Shown piece by piece: positions 1-6,966 of a stretch of 10,848 nt of DNA. The notes under the pieces are model-generated. The model was given only the letters and a program-made list of their open reading frames with translations, ran no database searches and was not told the DNA's origin. This stretch comes from Brevundimonas vancanneytii (GTDB lineage Bacteria > Pseudomonadota > Alphaproteobacteria > Caulobacterales > Caulobacteraceae), in the NCBI GenBank assembly GCA_945874855.1, contig CAMCIP010000065.1:1-10848 (forward strand). The letters are read 5' to 3'. Each line of letters starts with the position of its first letter. Within the stretch, counting starts at the first letter, position 1. The position numbers and the translations under genes were made by a program.

Positions 1-398
1 AGCACCACGTGGAAGGTCGGATTGATGGCGTCCTGGTTCGTGCCGAAGGTCACATCGGACGGCATGCGCAGGACCAGCACGTCGCCCTGACGGACCACGC
101 CCACGCCGGTGCCGCTGAGCTGCTCCTCCATGGCGCGCTGCTGGCGGTCCATGTACTGGCCAACGGCCGCGCCGGTGAGGGCGCCGACGCCGGCACCGAT
201 GAGGGCGTTCTTGCGGCCCTGTTCGCTGTCCGAAGTGTTGGTCAGATAGCCGACCAGAGCCCCGCCAAGCGCGCCCACGATCGCGCCGGTCGCGGTGTTG
301 TTCCGCGGGGCGTCAGTGCGATAGGGATCGGTGGTCGAGCAGGCCGCGCCCAGCAGGGCGGTGACACAGAGGCCGGAAAGCAGGATCCTGGAGCGCAT
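1..398 (-). CDS. OmpA-family glycine-zipper lipoprotein, C-terminus outside the window
   Basis: This gene runs off the left edge; about 132 residues are visible from the ATG at 396-398. The N-terminus is a lipoprotein signal: a short basic start, a hydrophobic stretch and a lipobox LGAAC with the modified Cys near residue 20. Two glycine-zipper segments follow (about 37-50 and 66-80, with GAIVGALGGALVG and GAGVGALTGAAVG). The visible part ends in VLVLRMPSDVTFGTNQDAI, which matches the first strand of an OmpA-type peptidoglycan-binding domain as in YiaD-like proteins. Known members are outer-membrane lipoproteins that tie the membrane to the wall. It diverges from the oxygenase gene across 177 bp. 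Upstream of the ATG only a weak purine run (GAAAGA) could act as a ribosome site. The family call is strong; the function of this copy is inferred. Confidence 0.85.
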   Translation of the reverse strand, partial: MRSRILLSGLCVTALLGAACSTTDPYRTDAPRNNTATGAIVGALGGALVGYLTNTSDSEQGRKNALIGAGVGALTGAAVGQYMDRQQRAMEEQLSGTGVGVVRQGDVLVLRMPSDVTFGTNQDAINPTFHVV

Positions 399-575
399 GG
401 GATAGGTCTTTCGTTGAAGTTGAGCCGGAACCGGCGAACTAACGCGACCTTACTGCAAAGGTTCCCCTGTACCGGTGATGAACGGCCGTGGTGACATTGC
501 GTCATCCAGCCTGTTTGCGGCCGCCGACCGGCGGGCCTATCTGTCCGGCTTGCCGACCTGCGCCAGGATCCCGCC
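399..575. other. Intergenic region between divergent genes
   Basis: These 177 bases should hold the promoters of the lipoprotein (minus) and the oxygenase (plus). It contains a short inverted GCCGG-AA-CCGGC around 433-444, but I see no convincing -35/-10 pair and no operator dyad. The only clear signal is AGGA at 565-568, the likely ribosome site for the GTG start at 576. Confidence 0.5.
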
Positions 576-1541
576 GTGCCAGAGACATCGTCTGCCTCCC
601 CCGCCGCCCGCGGCATCGTTCCGGTCTCGATGGCCCACTATGCACGCGACTTCGGCGGCTTTTCGCGCGACCTGGGCGCTTCTTTCGAGCGGTACGGGTT
701 CGCCGTGGTGGCCGACCATGGGCTGGACATGGACCTGATCGGGGCGGCCGTCGACGACGCCAGGGCCTTCTTTGCCCTGCCGGAAGCGGTCAAGTGCCGG
801 TACCACCGGCCGGGAACCGGCGGCGCGCGTGGCCTGACCCCCTTCGGGATCGAGGCTGCGAAAGACGCCCAGGCTGCGGACCTGAAGGAGTTCTGGCACA
901 CGGGCCGCGAGCTGCCGGAAGGCCACTCCTATACCGCCACCATGCCGCCGAACCTGTGGCCAGAGGAGATTCCGACGTTCCGCGCGCACGTCGAGGGGAT
1001 GTATGAGGCGCTGGATGCCCTGGGTCGCAAGCTGCTGCGGGCGATCGCCCGGCATCTGGGTCTGGCCGACGACTGGTTCGACGACAAGGTCCAGCTGGGC
1101 AACAGCGTGCTGCGCCTGCTGCACTACCCGCCGGTGCCGGCCGACGCGCCGGGCGTCCGGGCAGGGGCACATGAGGACATCAACGTCATCACCCTGCTGC
1201 TGGGCGCCGAGGAGGCCGGCCTGCAGCTGAAGGAGAAGGACGGCAGCTGGCTGGACATCTCGCCACCGCCGGGAGCCCTGGTGGTCAACATCGGCGACAT
1301 GCTGCAGCGGCTGACCAACCACGTCCTGCCGTCAACGACCCACCGCGTAGTCAATCCGGCCCCGGAACGGCGCGGCTTCGCCCGCTATTCGACCCCCTTC
1401 TTCCTGCACTTCAACCCGGACTTCCTGATCGAGACGCTGCCGTCCACGATCACGCCGGACACCCCGGACCGTTATGCGGACCGGGCCATCACCGCCGACG
1501 ACTATCTGGCCGAGCGGCTGCGCGAGATCCGCCTGCTCTGA
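576..1541 (+). CDS. 2-oxoglutarate/Fe(II)-dependent oxygenase, isopenicillin N synthase family
   Basis: A 321-residue protein of typical length for this family. The N-terminal DIOX_N-like part covers about 14-125 and the double-stranded beta-helix core about 175-285. The iron ligands are H199, D201 (HEDINVITLL) and H256 (THRVVNP). R270 and S272 in RYSTPFF form the expected RxS pair that binds the 2-oxoglutarate carboxylate, so the enzyme looks intact. It is a soluble cytoplasmic protein with no signal peptide. The GTG start at 576 is chosen because AGGA sits 7 bases upstream and the reading gives a full N-terminal domain; an internal ATG at 630 is the alternative. Family members oxidise small molecules, including plant-hormone-like compounds and antibiotic precursors. 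There is no biosynthetic neighbour here to suggest a substrate. Its stop abuts the stop of the convergent TadG-like gene with no gap. Confidence 0.92.
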   Translation: MPETSSASPAARGIVPVSMAHYARDFGGFSRDLGASFERYGFAVVADHGLDMDLIGAAVDDARAFFALPEAVKCRYHRPGTGGARGLTPFGIEAAKDAQAADLKEFWHTGRELPEGHSYTATMPPNLWPEEIPTFRAHVEGMYEALDALGRKLLRAIARHLGLADDWFDDKVQLGNSVLRLLHYPPVPADAPGVRAGAHEDINVITLLLGAEEAGLQLKEKDGSWLDISPPPGALVVNIGDMLQRLTNHVLPSTTHRVVNPAPERRGFARYSTPFFLHFNPDFLIETLPSTITPDTPDRYADRAITADDYLAERLREIRLL

Positions 1542-3194
1542 TCAGGCCGCGATGCGCAGGTTCTCGATCGCGCCGGCGATGCGGTCGAAGGCCGAGCCGA
1601 TGTCGTTGACGTTGGTCACGTTGAAATAGTTGGAGGGCGAGGTGGCGCACTCGCGCAGCAGGGTCTGGGTGCGGGCGTCGACCTGGACGCCCACCGTATA
1701 GATGATGATGTCCTGGGCGCGCATGTTCGCGCACAGTTCCTCCAGCCGGGCGTCCATGGCGTTGCGTCGGTCCGTGCCACTGGATCCGGCCCCGACACCG
1801 AGCCTGTCCTGCCAGATCAGGCCGACGCCCGCGTAGACGGAGTTGTTCGGGTTGTCATAGGTGGAGTTCACGTTCTCGCCGTCCGTCATCAGGATGGCGA
1901 TCTTCTGCAGCCTGTCGGTGCCGTAGGCCTGACCGTCGGAGAAGGGGGCGTTGGGCGACAGGGTGTGCCAGCCCCACATCATGCCGAAGGGAACATTGGT
2001 GTTGCCAGTCGCCGTCATCCGGTTGACCGCGGACCTCAGCCCGTCGAAATCGTCGGTGAGACGCATCACGGGCTCGAGGCTGCAGCCCTTGTTGGGACCC
2101 AGGCTCGAACCGATGCCCGACCGCAGGCGGCTGCGGGCGTACTTGTTGACGTTCTTGGTACGGGTGAACCATTCGGTCTCGCGCGCCGACGAGGATGAAA
2201 ACTCGAAGGTGCTGGACCGGGCCGCCTCGGAGTCGTTCAGCCAGTCGTTGTCGAAGGCCCAGTCCTGCCAGGTGCCGTCCCCGGGGACGTCGCCCTCGTC
2301 CGGGGTATCGGGCGCGAAGAAGGGCACGAACATGGTGGCCTGGTCGGAGCTGGTCGGGGCGGTGTCCAGGGTGTCGTAGGGATAGGGGCGGCTCTCGATG
2401 CAGCCGGCCCAGCCGATGCGCAGGGTGTCGAGCAGGGCGAAGCGATTGCGGCCTGCCGAGAAGATGCCGGTCGCCCCCGTCGCGCCCGTGTGGTCCGTGG
2501 CCTGGGACAGCCAGCTCAGGCCGTTGGCGCCCGTGACGCCGGCCCGGCTGGCGAAGCCGCCGTGCACCCGCACGGTCATGGAGAAGGGGACTAGCGAAAT
2601 CTTGACCGCGTCCGGCTCCACGCTGCGCGCGTCGGCGGCGGCCAGACGGTCGATCAGGTCGACGGCCGCGGCCTTGGTGTTGGTCAGCTTGGTGCCGGAC
2701 ATGGAGCCGGTGTTGTCGAGGATCAGCGCCACCTCGACCATCTTGTTGGACCGGAACACCTCGGAGCTGGCCGCCACGGGCAGGACGTCCTCCATGAACT
2801 GGCCAAAGGGCGACAGGATGATGTTGGCGACCAGGGCCCGCACATCGACCCGGGCGTTGGCGACCACGATCCCCTCCTCGTTGAGGACGAACATGGTCTG
2901 GTCCTCGCGCAGGGTGATCTGGGGGTAGGCGCTCAGATTGGCGCGCAGGGCGGCGAGGCCGACGGTCTGCAGGCCGGCGTTGGTCGTGTGCGGGGACCGG
3001 GCGGCAGCCAGGGTGGCAGCGTCCAGGGCGTCCTGCAGATTGATGCGGACGGTCGAGGCGCGGTGGATGTCCACTCCCCCGAGAGTCATCAGGATCAGGG
3101 CCGGCAGGGTGAGGCCGAACACTAGGGTCACATTGCCGCGCGCGTCGGCGGACAGCCGTCGCATACCTCCGCCCAGTCGATTCCAGATGCCCAT
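1542..3194 (-). CDS. TadG-like pilus-assembly family protein with von Willebrand A domain
   Basis: A 550-residue protein. Residues 1-20 are basic and cytoplasmic. Residues 21-43 form one membrane segment followed by the Tad/TadE-G N-terminal signature (DARGNVTLVFGLTLPALI and later INLQDALDAATLAAA). The large exported part carries a vWA domain from about 153 to 540. Its metal-site motif is LDNTGSMSG, with D160, T162 and S164; Thr replaces the first Ser of the classic DxSxS, which is common in this family. MTDGEN at 436-441 supplies the later acidic residue. A 160-residue insert (about 215-380) splits the vWA fold and holds a few Cys (C265, C371). TadG proteins take part in Flp/Tad pilus assembly or surface adhesion. 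No other tad gene is visible, so this is an orphan copy in this window. The ATG at 3194 is favoured; Met11 has GGAGG too close (1 base) to serve well. Confidence 0.85.
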   Translation of the reverse strand: MGIWNRLGGGMRRLSADARGNVTLVFGLTLPALILMTLGGVDIHRASTVRINLQDALDAATLAAARSPHTTNAGLQTVGLAALRANLSAYPQITLREDQTMFVLNEEGIVVANARVDVRALVANIILSPFGQFMEDVLPVAASSEVFRSNKMVEVALILDNTGSMSGTKLTNTKAAAVDLIDRLAAADARSVEPDAVKISLVPFSMTVRVHGGFASRAGVTGANGLSWLSQATDHTGATGATGIFSAGRNRFALLDTLRIGWAGCIESRPYPYDTLDTAPTSSDQATMFVPFFAPDTPDEGDVPGDGTWQDWAFDNDWLNDSEAARSSTFEFSSSSARETEWFTRTKNVNKYARSRLRSGIGSSLGPNKGCSLEPVMRLTDDFDGLRSAVNRMTATGNTNVPFGMMWGWHTLSPNAPFSDGQAYGTDRLQKIAILMTDGENVNSTYDNPNNSVYAGVGLIWQDRLGVGAGSSGTDRRNAMDARLEELCANMRAQDIIIYTVGVQVDARTQTLLRECATSPSNYFNVTNVNDIGSAFDRIAGAIENLRIAA

Positions 3195-3262
3195 GATCCC
3201 GCATCGCCCTCTTACCGCAGACGCATGCCGGCCACAGTCAACAGGGCGAGAATGGCCCCGGC

Positions 3263-3307
3263 GCGGTTAAGCGAACCGCCATAATCATCGGTTAACGGAT
3301 CAGTTAA
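3263..3307. promoter_or_regulatory. Upstream region of the TadG-like gene with three TTAA(C) sites
   Basis: TTAA occurs at 3267-3270, 3292-3295 and 3304-3307. On the minus strand the last two read TTAAC-N7-TTAAC, that is TTAA-N8-TTAA. This is one base wider than the CtrA site known from Caulobacter (TTAA-N7-TTAA). GATTAT lies 15-16 bases past the distal half-site and could be a -10. A small hairpin GCGGTT-AAGCG-AACCGC (3263-3279) lies in the same region without a T-run. Regulation of the TadG-like gene from here is inference only. Confidence 0.35.
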
Positions 3308-3992
3308 GCACACATGCGGCCAGGCCCTCGTTTCGGACCGTGCCCATGGCGGCCTGGATGCGCGAGGCGCGGCGGCGGACATAGGGGCCGGGCGAGGCGG
3401 CCCGGTACCGCCGCGGGCTTGGCAGAATGGCCGCGAGTCTGGCGGCTTCCCGCGCGGTCAGATCGGCGGCGGACTTGCCGAACCAGTGCTGCGCGGCCGC
3501 CTCTGCGCCGTAGACCCCGGGGGCCCATTCGGCGACATTGAGATAGACCTCGACGATGCGCCGCTTGGACCAGACCGCCTCGATCAGCACGGTGTAGCCG
3601 GCCTCCAGACCCTTGCGGACCCAGCTGCGGTCGGGCCAGAGGAAGACGTTCTTGGCGGTCTGCTGGCTGAGGGTCGAGCCGCCGCGAACGCGACGGCCGC
3701 GGGCATTGGACTCAAGCGCCTTCTCGATCGCCTCCATGTCGAAGCCGGAGTGGCTGCAGAAGCGGGCGTCCTCGGCGGCGATGACGGCCTCGACCAGCCG
3801 GGGCGAGATGTCGTCCAGCCTGCGCCAGCGATAGTCCGCACCCTGCCCTTTCAGTCCCTGTTCGACCATCAACAATGTGGTCAGCGGCGGCGCAACGGCA
3901 TGGGTCAGCACACCGCCGACGGGCAGCAGAACCAGGACCAGGATCAGGGCCGCAGCGATCCTCAGCGGGCCGCCGCGTCGGGGGGCAGGCAT
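3300..3992 (-). CDS. mtgA: Monofunctional biosynthetic peptidoglycan transglycosylase MtgA
   Basis: A GT51 glycosyltransferase that polymerises lipid II into glycan strands at the periplasmic face of the inner membrane, with no transpeptidase domain. From the ATG at 3992 it is 230 residues, the usual size. A single N-terminal anchor covers about 10-32. The catalytic motif is EAVIAAEDARFCSHSGFD, with the catalytic Glu at E74. RGGSTLSQQTAKNVFL (103-118) and KRRIVEVYLNVAEWAPGVYG (143-162) are the other family signatures, so it looks complete. An in-frame GTG at 4034, 6 bases after the WD40 gene's stop, would add 14 residues that look non-native (MGACHGRGLGHHAP). I prefer 3992, although neither start has a good Shine-Dalgarno. 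It is likely cotranscribed behind the WD40 gene. Confidence 0.93.
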   Translation of the reverse strand: MPAPRRGGPLRIAAALILVLVLLPVGGVLTHAVAPPLTTLLMVEQGLKGQGADYRWRRLDDISPRLVEAVIAAEDARFCSHSGFDMEAIEKALESNARGRRVRGGSTLSQQTAKNVFLWPDRSWVRKGLEAGYTVLIEAVWSKRRIVEVYLNVAEWAPGVYGAEAAAQHWFGKSAADLTAREAARLAAILPSPRRYRAASPGPYVRRRASRIQAAMGTVRNEGLAACVLN

Positions 3993-4040
3993 GGGCGCAT
4001 GATGGCCAAGGCCTCGCCCGTGGCAAGCCCCCACCGGCCA

Positions 4041-5003
4041 TCAGATGTCCGTCACCCCGGCGGCACCGTCCTCGTCGGCCCAGGCGACGCGACGGGCGTC
4101 GGGGCTGAGGGCGAGGGCCGCGATGGGGGCGGCCTTTTCCGCGCGGACGAAGTTGAGGCCCTGGGCGGCCGGGTCGGCGGTCCAGACGCGGCCGTCGTTC
4201 AGGCCGGCGGCCAGGTGGCCGTGGCCGGGCCGGGCGGCGACCAATGTCACCAGCGCCCCCTCGTCATAGCCGATCTCGGTCGCCTCGCGGCCCATGGGCC
4301 CGTCCGAGCCGATGAAGGGCCAGAGCACGGCGCCTTGCGCGCCCGCGGTGGCCATGAGCTTGCCGCCGGCCAGGAAGGCGAAGGCGCGGACCTTGGACGG
4401 ATAGCCGCCCATGCGCAGGTTCCTCTGGTCCTTGAGGCGCCAGCCGTGCAGCTGGGCGTCCTGCATGGCGGTGACGACGAAGGCGCCGTCGGGCGACCAG
4501 CCGACCGCGGTATGCGAGCCCGCCCATTTCAGCAGGGTCGGCTTCTGTTCGGCGATGCGGGCGAACCAGAGGGCGGCGCCGCCATAGGTGGAGCAGGCCA
4601 ACCGGCGCCCCCTGGGCTCGAAGGCCACGCCGGACACCGTCCGCTCGTGCTGGAAGTCGCGGCGGAAGCCCGGGTCCTTCGCATCGATCACCGAGGCGGT
4701 CCGGCCGTGGGAGAAGGCGATCAGACCGCTCTCGGCCGAGGCGTCGACCGCGTCGATCCAACGGCCCTGGGCGTCAGCCAGCACCACCGCTTCGTCGCGC
4801 CGGACCCAGACCAGCCGGCCGTCATCGCCACCGGTGATCACGCCGTCGCCGGACGGGTGGACGCAGGCGCAGAGGACGGCCCCGTCATGGGCGTCGCTGC
4901 GCTCGCCGCTCTCGAACCGGACAGAACCGTCGCCCAGGGCAAAGACGGCGCCGGCACGATCGAACAGGGCGGCGGTGGGCTGGGCGTCGAAGGTGAACTG
5001 CAT
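4041..5003 (-). CDS. WD40-repeat beta-propeller protein
   Basis: A 320-residue protein with no signal peptide or membrane segment, made of about seven degenerate WD40-type blades (roughly 11-30, 39-68, 80-108, 119-148, 163-190, 203-229, 247-277 and 290-318). Typical blade pieces are CACVHPSGDGVITGGDDGRLVWV, in part VHPSGDGVITGGDDG at 48-62, AVGWSPDGAFVVTAMQDAQLHGW at 166-188 (read in pieces), and ALALSPDARRVAWADEDG at 296-313. Such propellers act as protein-binding platforms; no catalytic residues can be assigned. It lies on the same strand as the COG0523 GTPase further right but is separated from it by the plus-strand sdpRI-like pair. The start ATG has no Shine-Dalgarno, but a promoter-like pair sits just upstream. 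Its partner and role are unknown; a link with metal handling is inference from position. Confidence 0.82.
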   Translation of the reverse strand: MQFTFDAQPTAALFDRAGAVFALGDGSVRFESGERSDAHDGAVLCACVHPSGDGVITGGDDGRLVWVRRDEAVVLADAQGRWIDAVDASAESGLIAFSHGRTASVIDAKDPGFRRDFQHERTVSGVAFEPRGRRLACSTYGGAALWFARIAEQKPTLLKWAGSHTAVGWSPDGAFVVTAMQDAQLHGWRLKDQRNLRMGGYPSKVRAFAFLAGGKLMATAGAQGAVLWPFIGSDGPMGREATEIGYDEGALVTLVAARPGHGHLAAGLNDGRVWTADPAAQGLNFVRAEKAAPIAALALSPDARRVAWADEDGAAGVTDI

Positions 5004-5009
5004 GGGCGC

Positions 5010-5037
5010 GGTTTAGGGCACCGACAGGGGGCGTCAA
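5010..5037 (-). promoter_or_regulatory. Candidate promoter of the WD40 gene
   Basis: On the minus strand TTGACG (5037-5032) is followed after 16 bases by TAAACC (5015-5010), then 6 bases to the ATG at 5003. The -35 matches the sigma-70 consensus at five of six positions; the -10 is weaker. The spacing would put the transcript start at or next to the ATG, so the mRNA would be leaderless. Confidence 0.4.
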
Positions 5038-5178
5038 CTTCGTCGACGGGCTCCCTCCGCGGCGGCGCGGCGAGGCAGGCGGCGCGGACCCGGTCCCATT
5101 GCGCTCCTGGCGATCCCCTGGTGTCCCTGGTCATGCGCCCGGTTCCTGAGCCGAACTCGGACCCGTGGAAGAGTCCGC
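5038..5178. other. Intergenic part between the WD40 and SdpR-like genes
   Basis: These bases lie between the two divergent promoters. They are strongly GC-rich and I see no dyad, terminator or small gene with family-like sequence. The frame of the SdpR-like gene stays open through it, but the reading does not look like protein. Confidence 0.45.
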
Positions 5179-5210
5179 TTGACTCATTTCGATGTTTAGC
5201 TAATTCTCGA
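5179..5210 (+). promoter_or_regulatory. Promoter and probable autorepressor operator of the SdpR-like gene
   Basis: TTGACT (5179-5184) and TAATTC (5201-5206) are spaced by 16 bases and form a good sigma-70-type promoter in otherwise GC-rich DNA. A symmetric dyad, TCGA-N3-TTAGCTAA-N3-TCGA, spans 5189-5210; its centre is a perfect 8-bp palindrome. The dyad covers the spacer and the -10, so a bound repressor would block RNA polymerase. The -10 ends 7 bases before the ATG at 5214 and no Shine-Dalgarno is present, which points to a leaderless transcript. Binding by the adjacent ArsR-type regulator is inference from position and symmetry. Confidence 0.65.
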
Positions 5211-5213
5211 CTC

Positions 5214-5507
5214 ATGAGCTTGGTCTTCAAAGCCCTCTCCGATCCCACCCGCCGCCGTGTGCTGCAACTGCTGCGCGCGGGGCCGATGAGCGCGGGCGAG
5301 CTGAGCGACCGGTTCGACGTGTCCAAACCCACCATGTCGGCGCACTTCGCGGTGCTGAAGGAGGCGGACCTCGTGCATGCGGAGAAGGCGGGCAAGTCCG
5401 TCATCTATCACCTGAAGCTGTCGGTGCTCGAAGAGGCGCTGCTGGGCTTCGTCCACTCGTTCGGCGGTGCCGAGGGGCCCGCCCCCAAGGAGGAGACGGC
5501 AAGATGA
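5214..5507 (+). CDS. SdpR-type ArsR-family autorepressor
   Basis: A 97-residue winged-helix DNA-binding protein. It begins with the family signature VFKALSDPTRRRVLQLL (4-20). The recognition helix region is SKPTMSAHFAVLKEADLV (37-54) and the wing is AEKAGKSVIYHL (56-67). It has no cysteine and no evident metal site, so it fits the SdpR autorepressor branch rather than the metal-sensing ArsR/SmtB branch. SdpR of Bacillus represses its own operon until the membrane protein SdpI sequesters it. The ATG at 5214 starts the homology exactly. In-frame sequence further upstream (from the ATG at 5133) does not resemble the family and would include the operator. Its stop overlaps the start of the next gene (ATGA), so the two are translationally coupled. 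Confidence 0.88.
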   Translation: MSLVFKALSDPTRRRVLQLLRAGPMSAGELSDRFDVSKPTMSAHFAVLKEADLVHAEKAGKSVIYHLKLSVLEEALLGFVHSFGGAEGPAPKEETAR

Positions 5508-5878
5508 AAAGCGAGATCAAGGGCAGCCTGATGTGGGGCGGCGGCATTCTGGCTCTGGCGCTGGCGGCCAGCTGGGCCCGTGGCCAGGGTCTGATCGATG
5601 CGGACACGACCACGCGGATCGTGCTCTGCGCCATCGGCCTGATGGTCGCCTGGATGGGCAATCGCTTGCCCAAGGGCTTTGTGCCCGGGACGGGGGCACG
5701 GGCAGCGCGGCGGGTGGCCGGATGGTCGCTGGCGATCAGCGGCCTGATCTATGCCGCCGCCTTCGCCTTCGCCCCCCTGGCCCTGGCATTGCCCGTCGGC
5801 GGGGGCGCCGTAATGCTGGGGATCGCGGTGACCTTCGGCTATTGCCTGTCGCTGCGGAACCGGGCGACGGCGGTCTAG
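5504..5878 (+). CDS. SdpI-like integral membrane protein
   Basis: A 124-residue hydrophobic protein with about four membrane segments (roughly 8-24, 36-52, 74-92 and 96-116). The short motif GNRLPKG at 52-58, followed by a basic loop and VAGW at 71-74, resembles the conserved GN-x-LPK region and the histidine/tryptophan-rich loop of the SdpI immunity family. The characteristic RTPW part is lost, so it is a divergent member. A strong Shine-Dalgarno AAGGAGG (5487-5493) lies 10 bases before the ATG, which overlaps the regulator's stop. In Bacillus SdpI is both the immunity protein against the SdpC toxin and the membrane sensor that captures SdpR. No sdpABC toxin genes are visible here. Its stop shares bases with the stop of the convergent GTPase gene. 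The SdpI assignment is moderately sure, the sensing role inferred. Confidence 0.68.
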   Translation: MKSEIKGSLMWGGGILALALAASWARGQGLIDADTTTRIVLCAIGLMVAWMGNRLPKGFVPGTGARAARRVAGWSLAISGLIYAAAFAFAPLALALPVGGGAVMLGIAVTFGYCLSLRNRATAV

Positions 5879-6966
5879 GCCGCACACCCCTCGAAGCCGG
5901 CCTTCAGCGCGGCCTCATCGAGGTCGCGGCCGATGAAGACGGCGCGGGACCAGCGGCGCTCGGCCTCGCCCCACGGCTTCTGAAGGTCGCCTTCCAGGAT
6001 CATGTGGACGGCCTGGAAGACCAGGCGGCGGTCCTCGCCCTTCACATCGATGATGCCCTTGGCGCGCAGGATGTTCTGGCCCTGCTCGCCCAGCAACCTG
6101 TCGAGCCAGGCCGTGAAGCGGGCCCCGTCGACCGGACGGTCCAGCGACAGGGCGATGCCCTTGATGTCGTCCTCATGGGCGTGGCCGCGCGGGCCGTGGG
6201 CGTGATCGTGATGATCGTGGGCGTGGGCGTGACCGTGATCATGGCCATGGTCGTGGTCGTGATGATCGTGGCCGCAGTCGGCGTCGTGGACATGTCCCTC
6301 GGCGCCGTGGGGCGGATTGAGGAAATCCGGCCGCACTTCCGAGATGCGGGCCAGGTCGAAGCCGTGGCGGCCCAGAATGGCATCCAGCGGCACATTGGCC
6401 CGCTCGGCATGCAGGATGGGGGAGAGCGGGTTGAGGCCGCGCAGCCGGGCCTCCACCACCGCCAGCTCGTCGGCGGAGACCAGGTCGGTCTTGTTGAGGA
6501 TGATCTGGTCGGCGAAGGCGACCTGCTCGCGCGCCTCCCGCGAGTCGTCCAGCCGCGCCATGACATGTTTGGCGTCGACCAGGGCGGTGACGCTGTCCAG
6601 CACGGTCTTGGCCTTGACCTCCTCGTCGACGAAGAAGGTCTGGGCCACCGGGCCGGGGTCGGCCAGGCCGGTGGTCTCCACGATGATGGCGTCGAAGGCC
6701 GGCTTGCCGGGCCGCTGGCGCTTCATCAGGCCGTTGACCACGCGGATCAGGTCGCCGCGGACGGTGCAGCAGACGCAGCCGTTGTTCATCTCGAACACGT
6801 CCTCGTCGGCGCCGACCACAAGGTCGTTGTCGATGCCGATCTCGCCGAACTCATTGACGATGACGGCGTAGCGTTTGCCGTGATCCCCGGTGAGGATGCG
6901 GTTCAGCAGGGTGGTCTTGCCGGCGCCGAGATAGCCGGTGAGGACGGTGACGGGAGTCTTTTCCAT
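5875..6966 (-). CDS. COG0523/CobW-family GTPase with histidine-rich linker, probable metal chaperone
   Basis: A 363-residue G3E GTPase. The Walker A motif is GYLGAGKTT (11-19), NEFGEIGID is at 38-46, the family's metal-binding CxCC is C64-V65-C66-C67, Walker B includes ETTG (97-100), and NKTD (158-161) selects GTP. A histidine/aspartate-rich linker fills about 225-264 and joins the GTPase to the C-terminal CobW_C domain (about 268-360, including KGIIDVKG and FQAVHMI). Family members deliver Zn, Co or other metals to target enzymes in the cytoplasm. The histidine linker and the zinc-exporter neighbour favour zinc. No cobalamin gene is nearby, so CobW proper is unlikely. The ATG at 6966 gives a normal N-terminus but has no clear Shine-Dalgarno. 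The gene follows vapC by 39 bases and may be read from the same transcript. Confidence 0.9.
   Translation of the reverse strand: MEKTPVTVLTGYLGAGKTTLLNRILTGDHGKRYAVIVNEFGEIGIDNDLVVGADEDVFEMNNGCVCCTVRGDLIRVVNGLMKRQRPGKPAFDAIIVETTGLADPGPVAQTFFVDEEVKAKTVLDSVTALVDAKHVMARLDDSREAREQVAFADQIILNKTDLVSADELAVVEARLRGLNPLSPILHAERANVPLDAILGRHGFDLARISEVRPDFLNPPHGAEGHVHDADCGHDHHDHDHGHDHGHAHAHDHHDHAHGPRGHAHEDDIKGIALSLDRPVDGARFTAWLDRLLGEQGQNILRAKGIIDVKGEDRRLVFQAVHMILEGDLQKPWGEAERRWSRAVFIGRDLDEAALKAGFEGCAA
6175..6294 (-). repeat. Low-complexity His/Asp codon tract in the GTPase gene
   Basis: CAT/CAC and GAT/GAC codons alternate with Gly and Ala here and encode the linker at about residues 225-264. On the plus strand it reads as GTGATCATGG-like repeats. 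It is a coding repeat that probably binds metal and is prone to length change by slippage. Confidence 0.75.

Noticed and set aside
537..1322. 261-residue minus-strand frame opposite the oxygenase
   Set aside because: Antisense shadow; the plus-strand frame has all five active-site residues.
1855..3204. 449-residue minus-strand frame overlapping the TadG-like gene
   Set aside because: It is Arg/Pro/Gly-rich and out of frame with the recognisable Tad and vWA motifs.
3263..3279. Hairpin GCGGTT-AAGCG-AACCGC as terminator of mtgA
   Set aside because: The stem is only 6 bp and no T-run follows on the minus strand.
3486..5213. Plus-strand open frame extending the SdpR-like gene upstream to about 670 residues
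   Set aside because: It runs opposite mtgA and the WD40 gene, is rich in Gly/Ala/Arg/Asp as expected of antisense GC-rich DNA, and shows no family signature before 5214.
6175..6294. Repeat-rich DNA here and at 8532-8624 as CRISPR or homologous recombination repeat
   Set aside because: Units are irregular codon-level repeats inside intact coding frames; the likeness of the two tracts follows from shared His/Asp/Gly codons.
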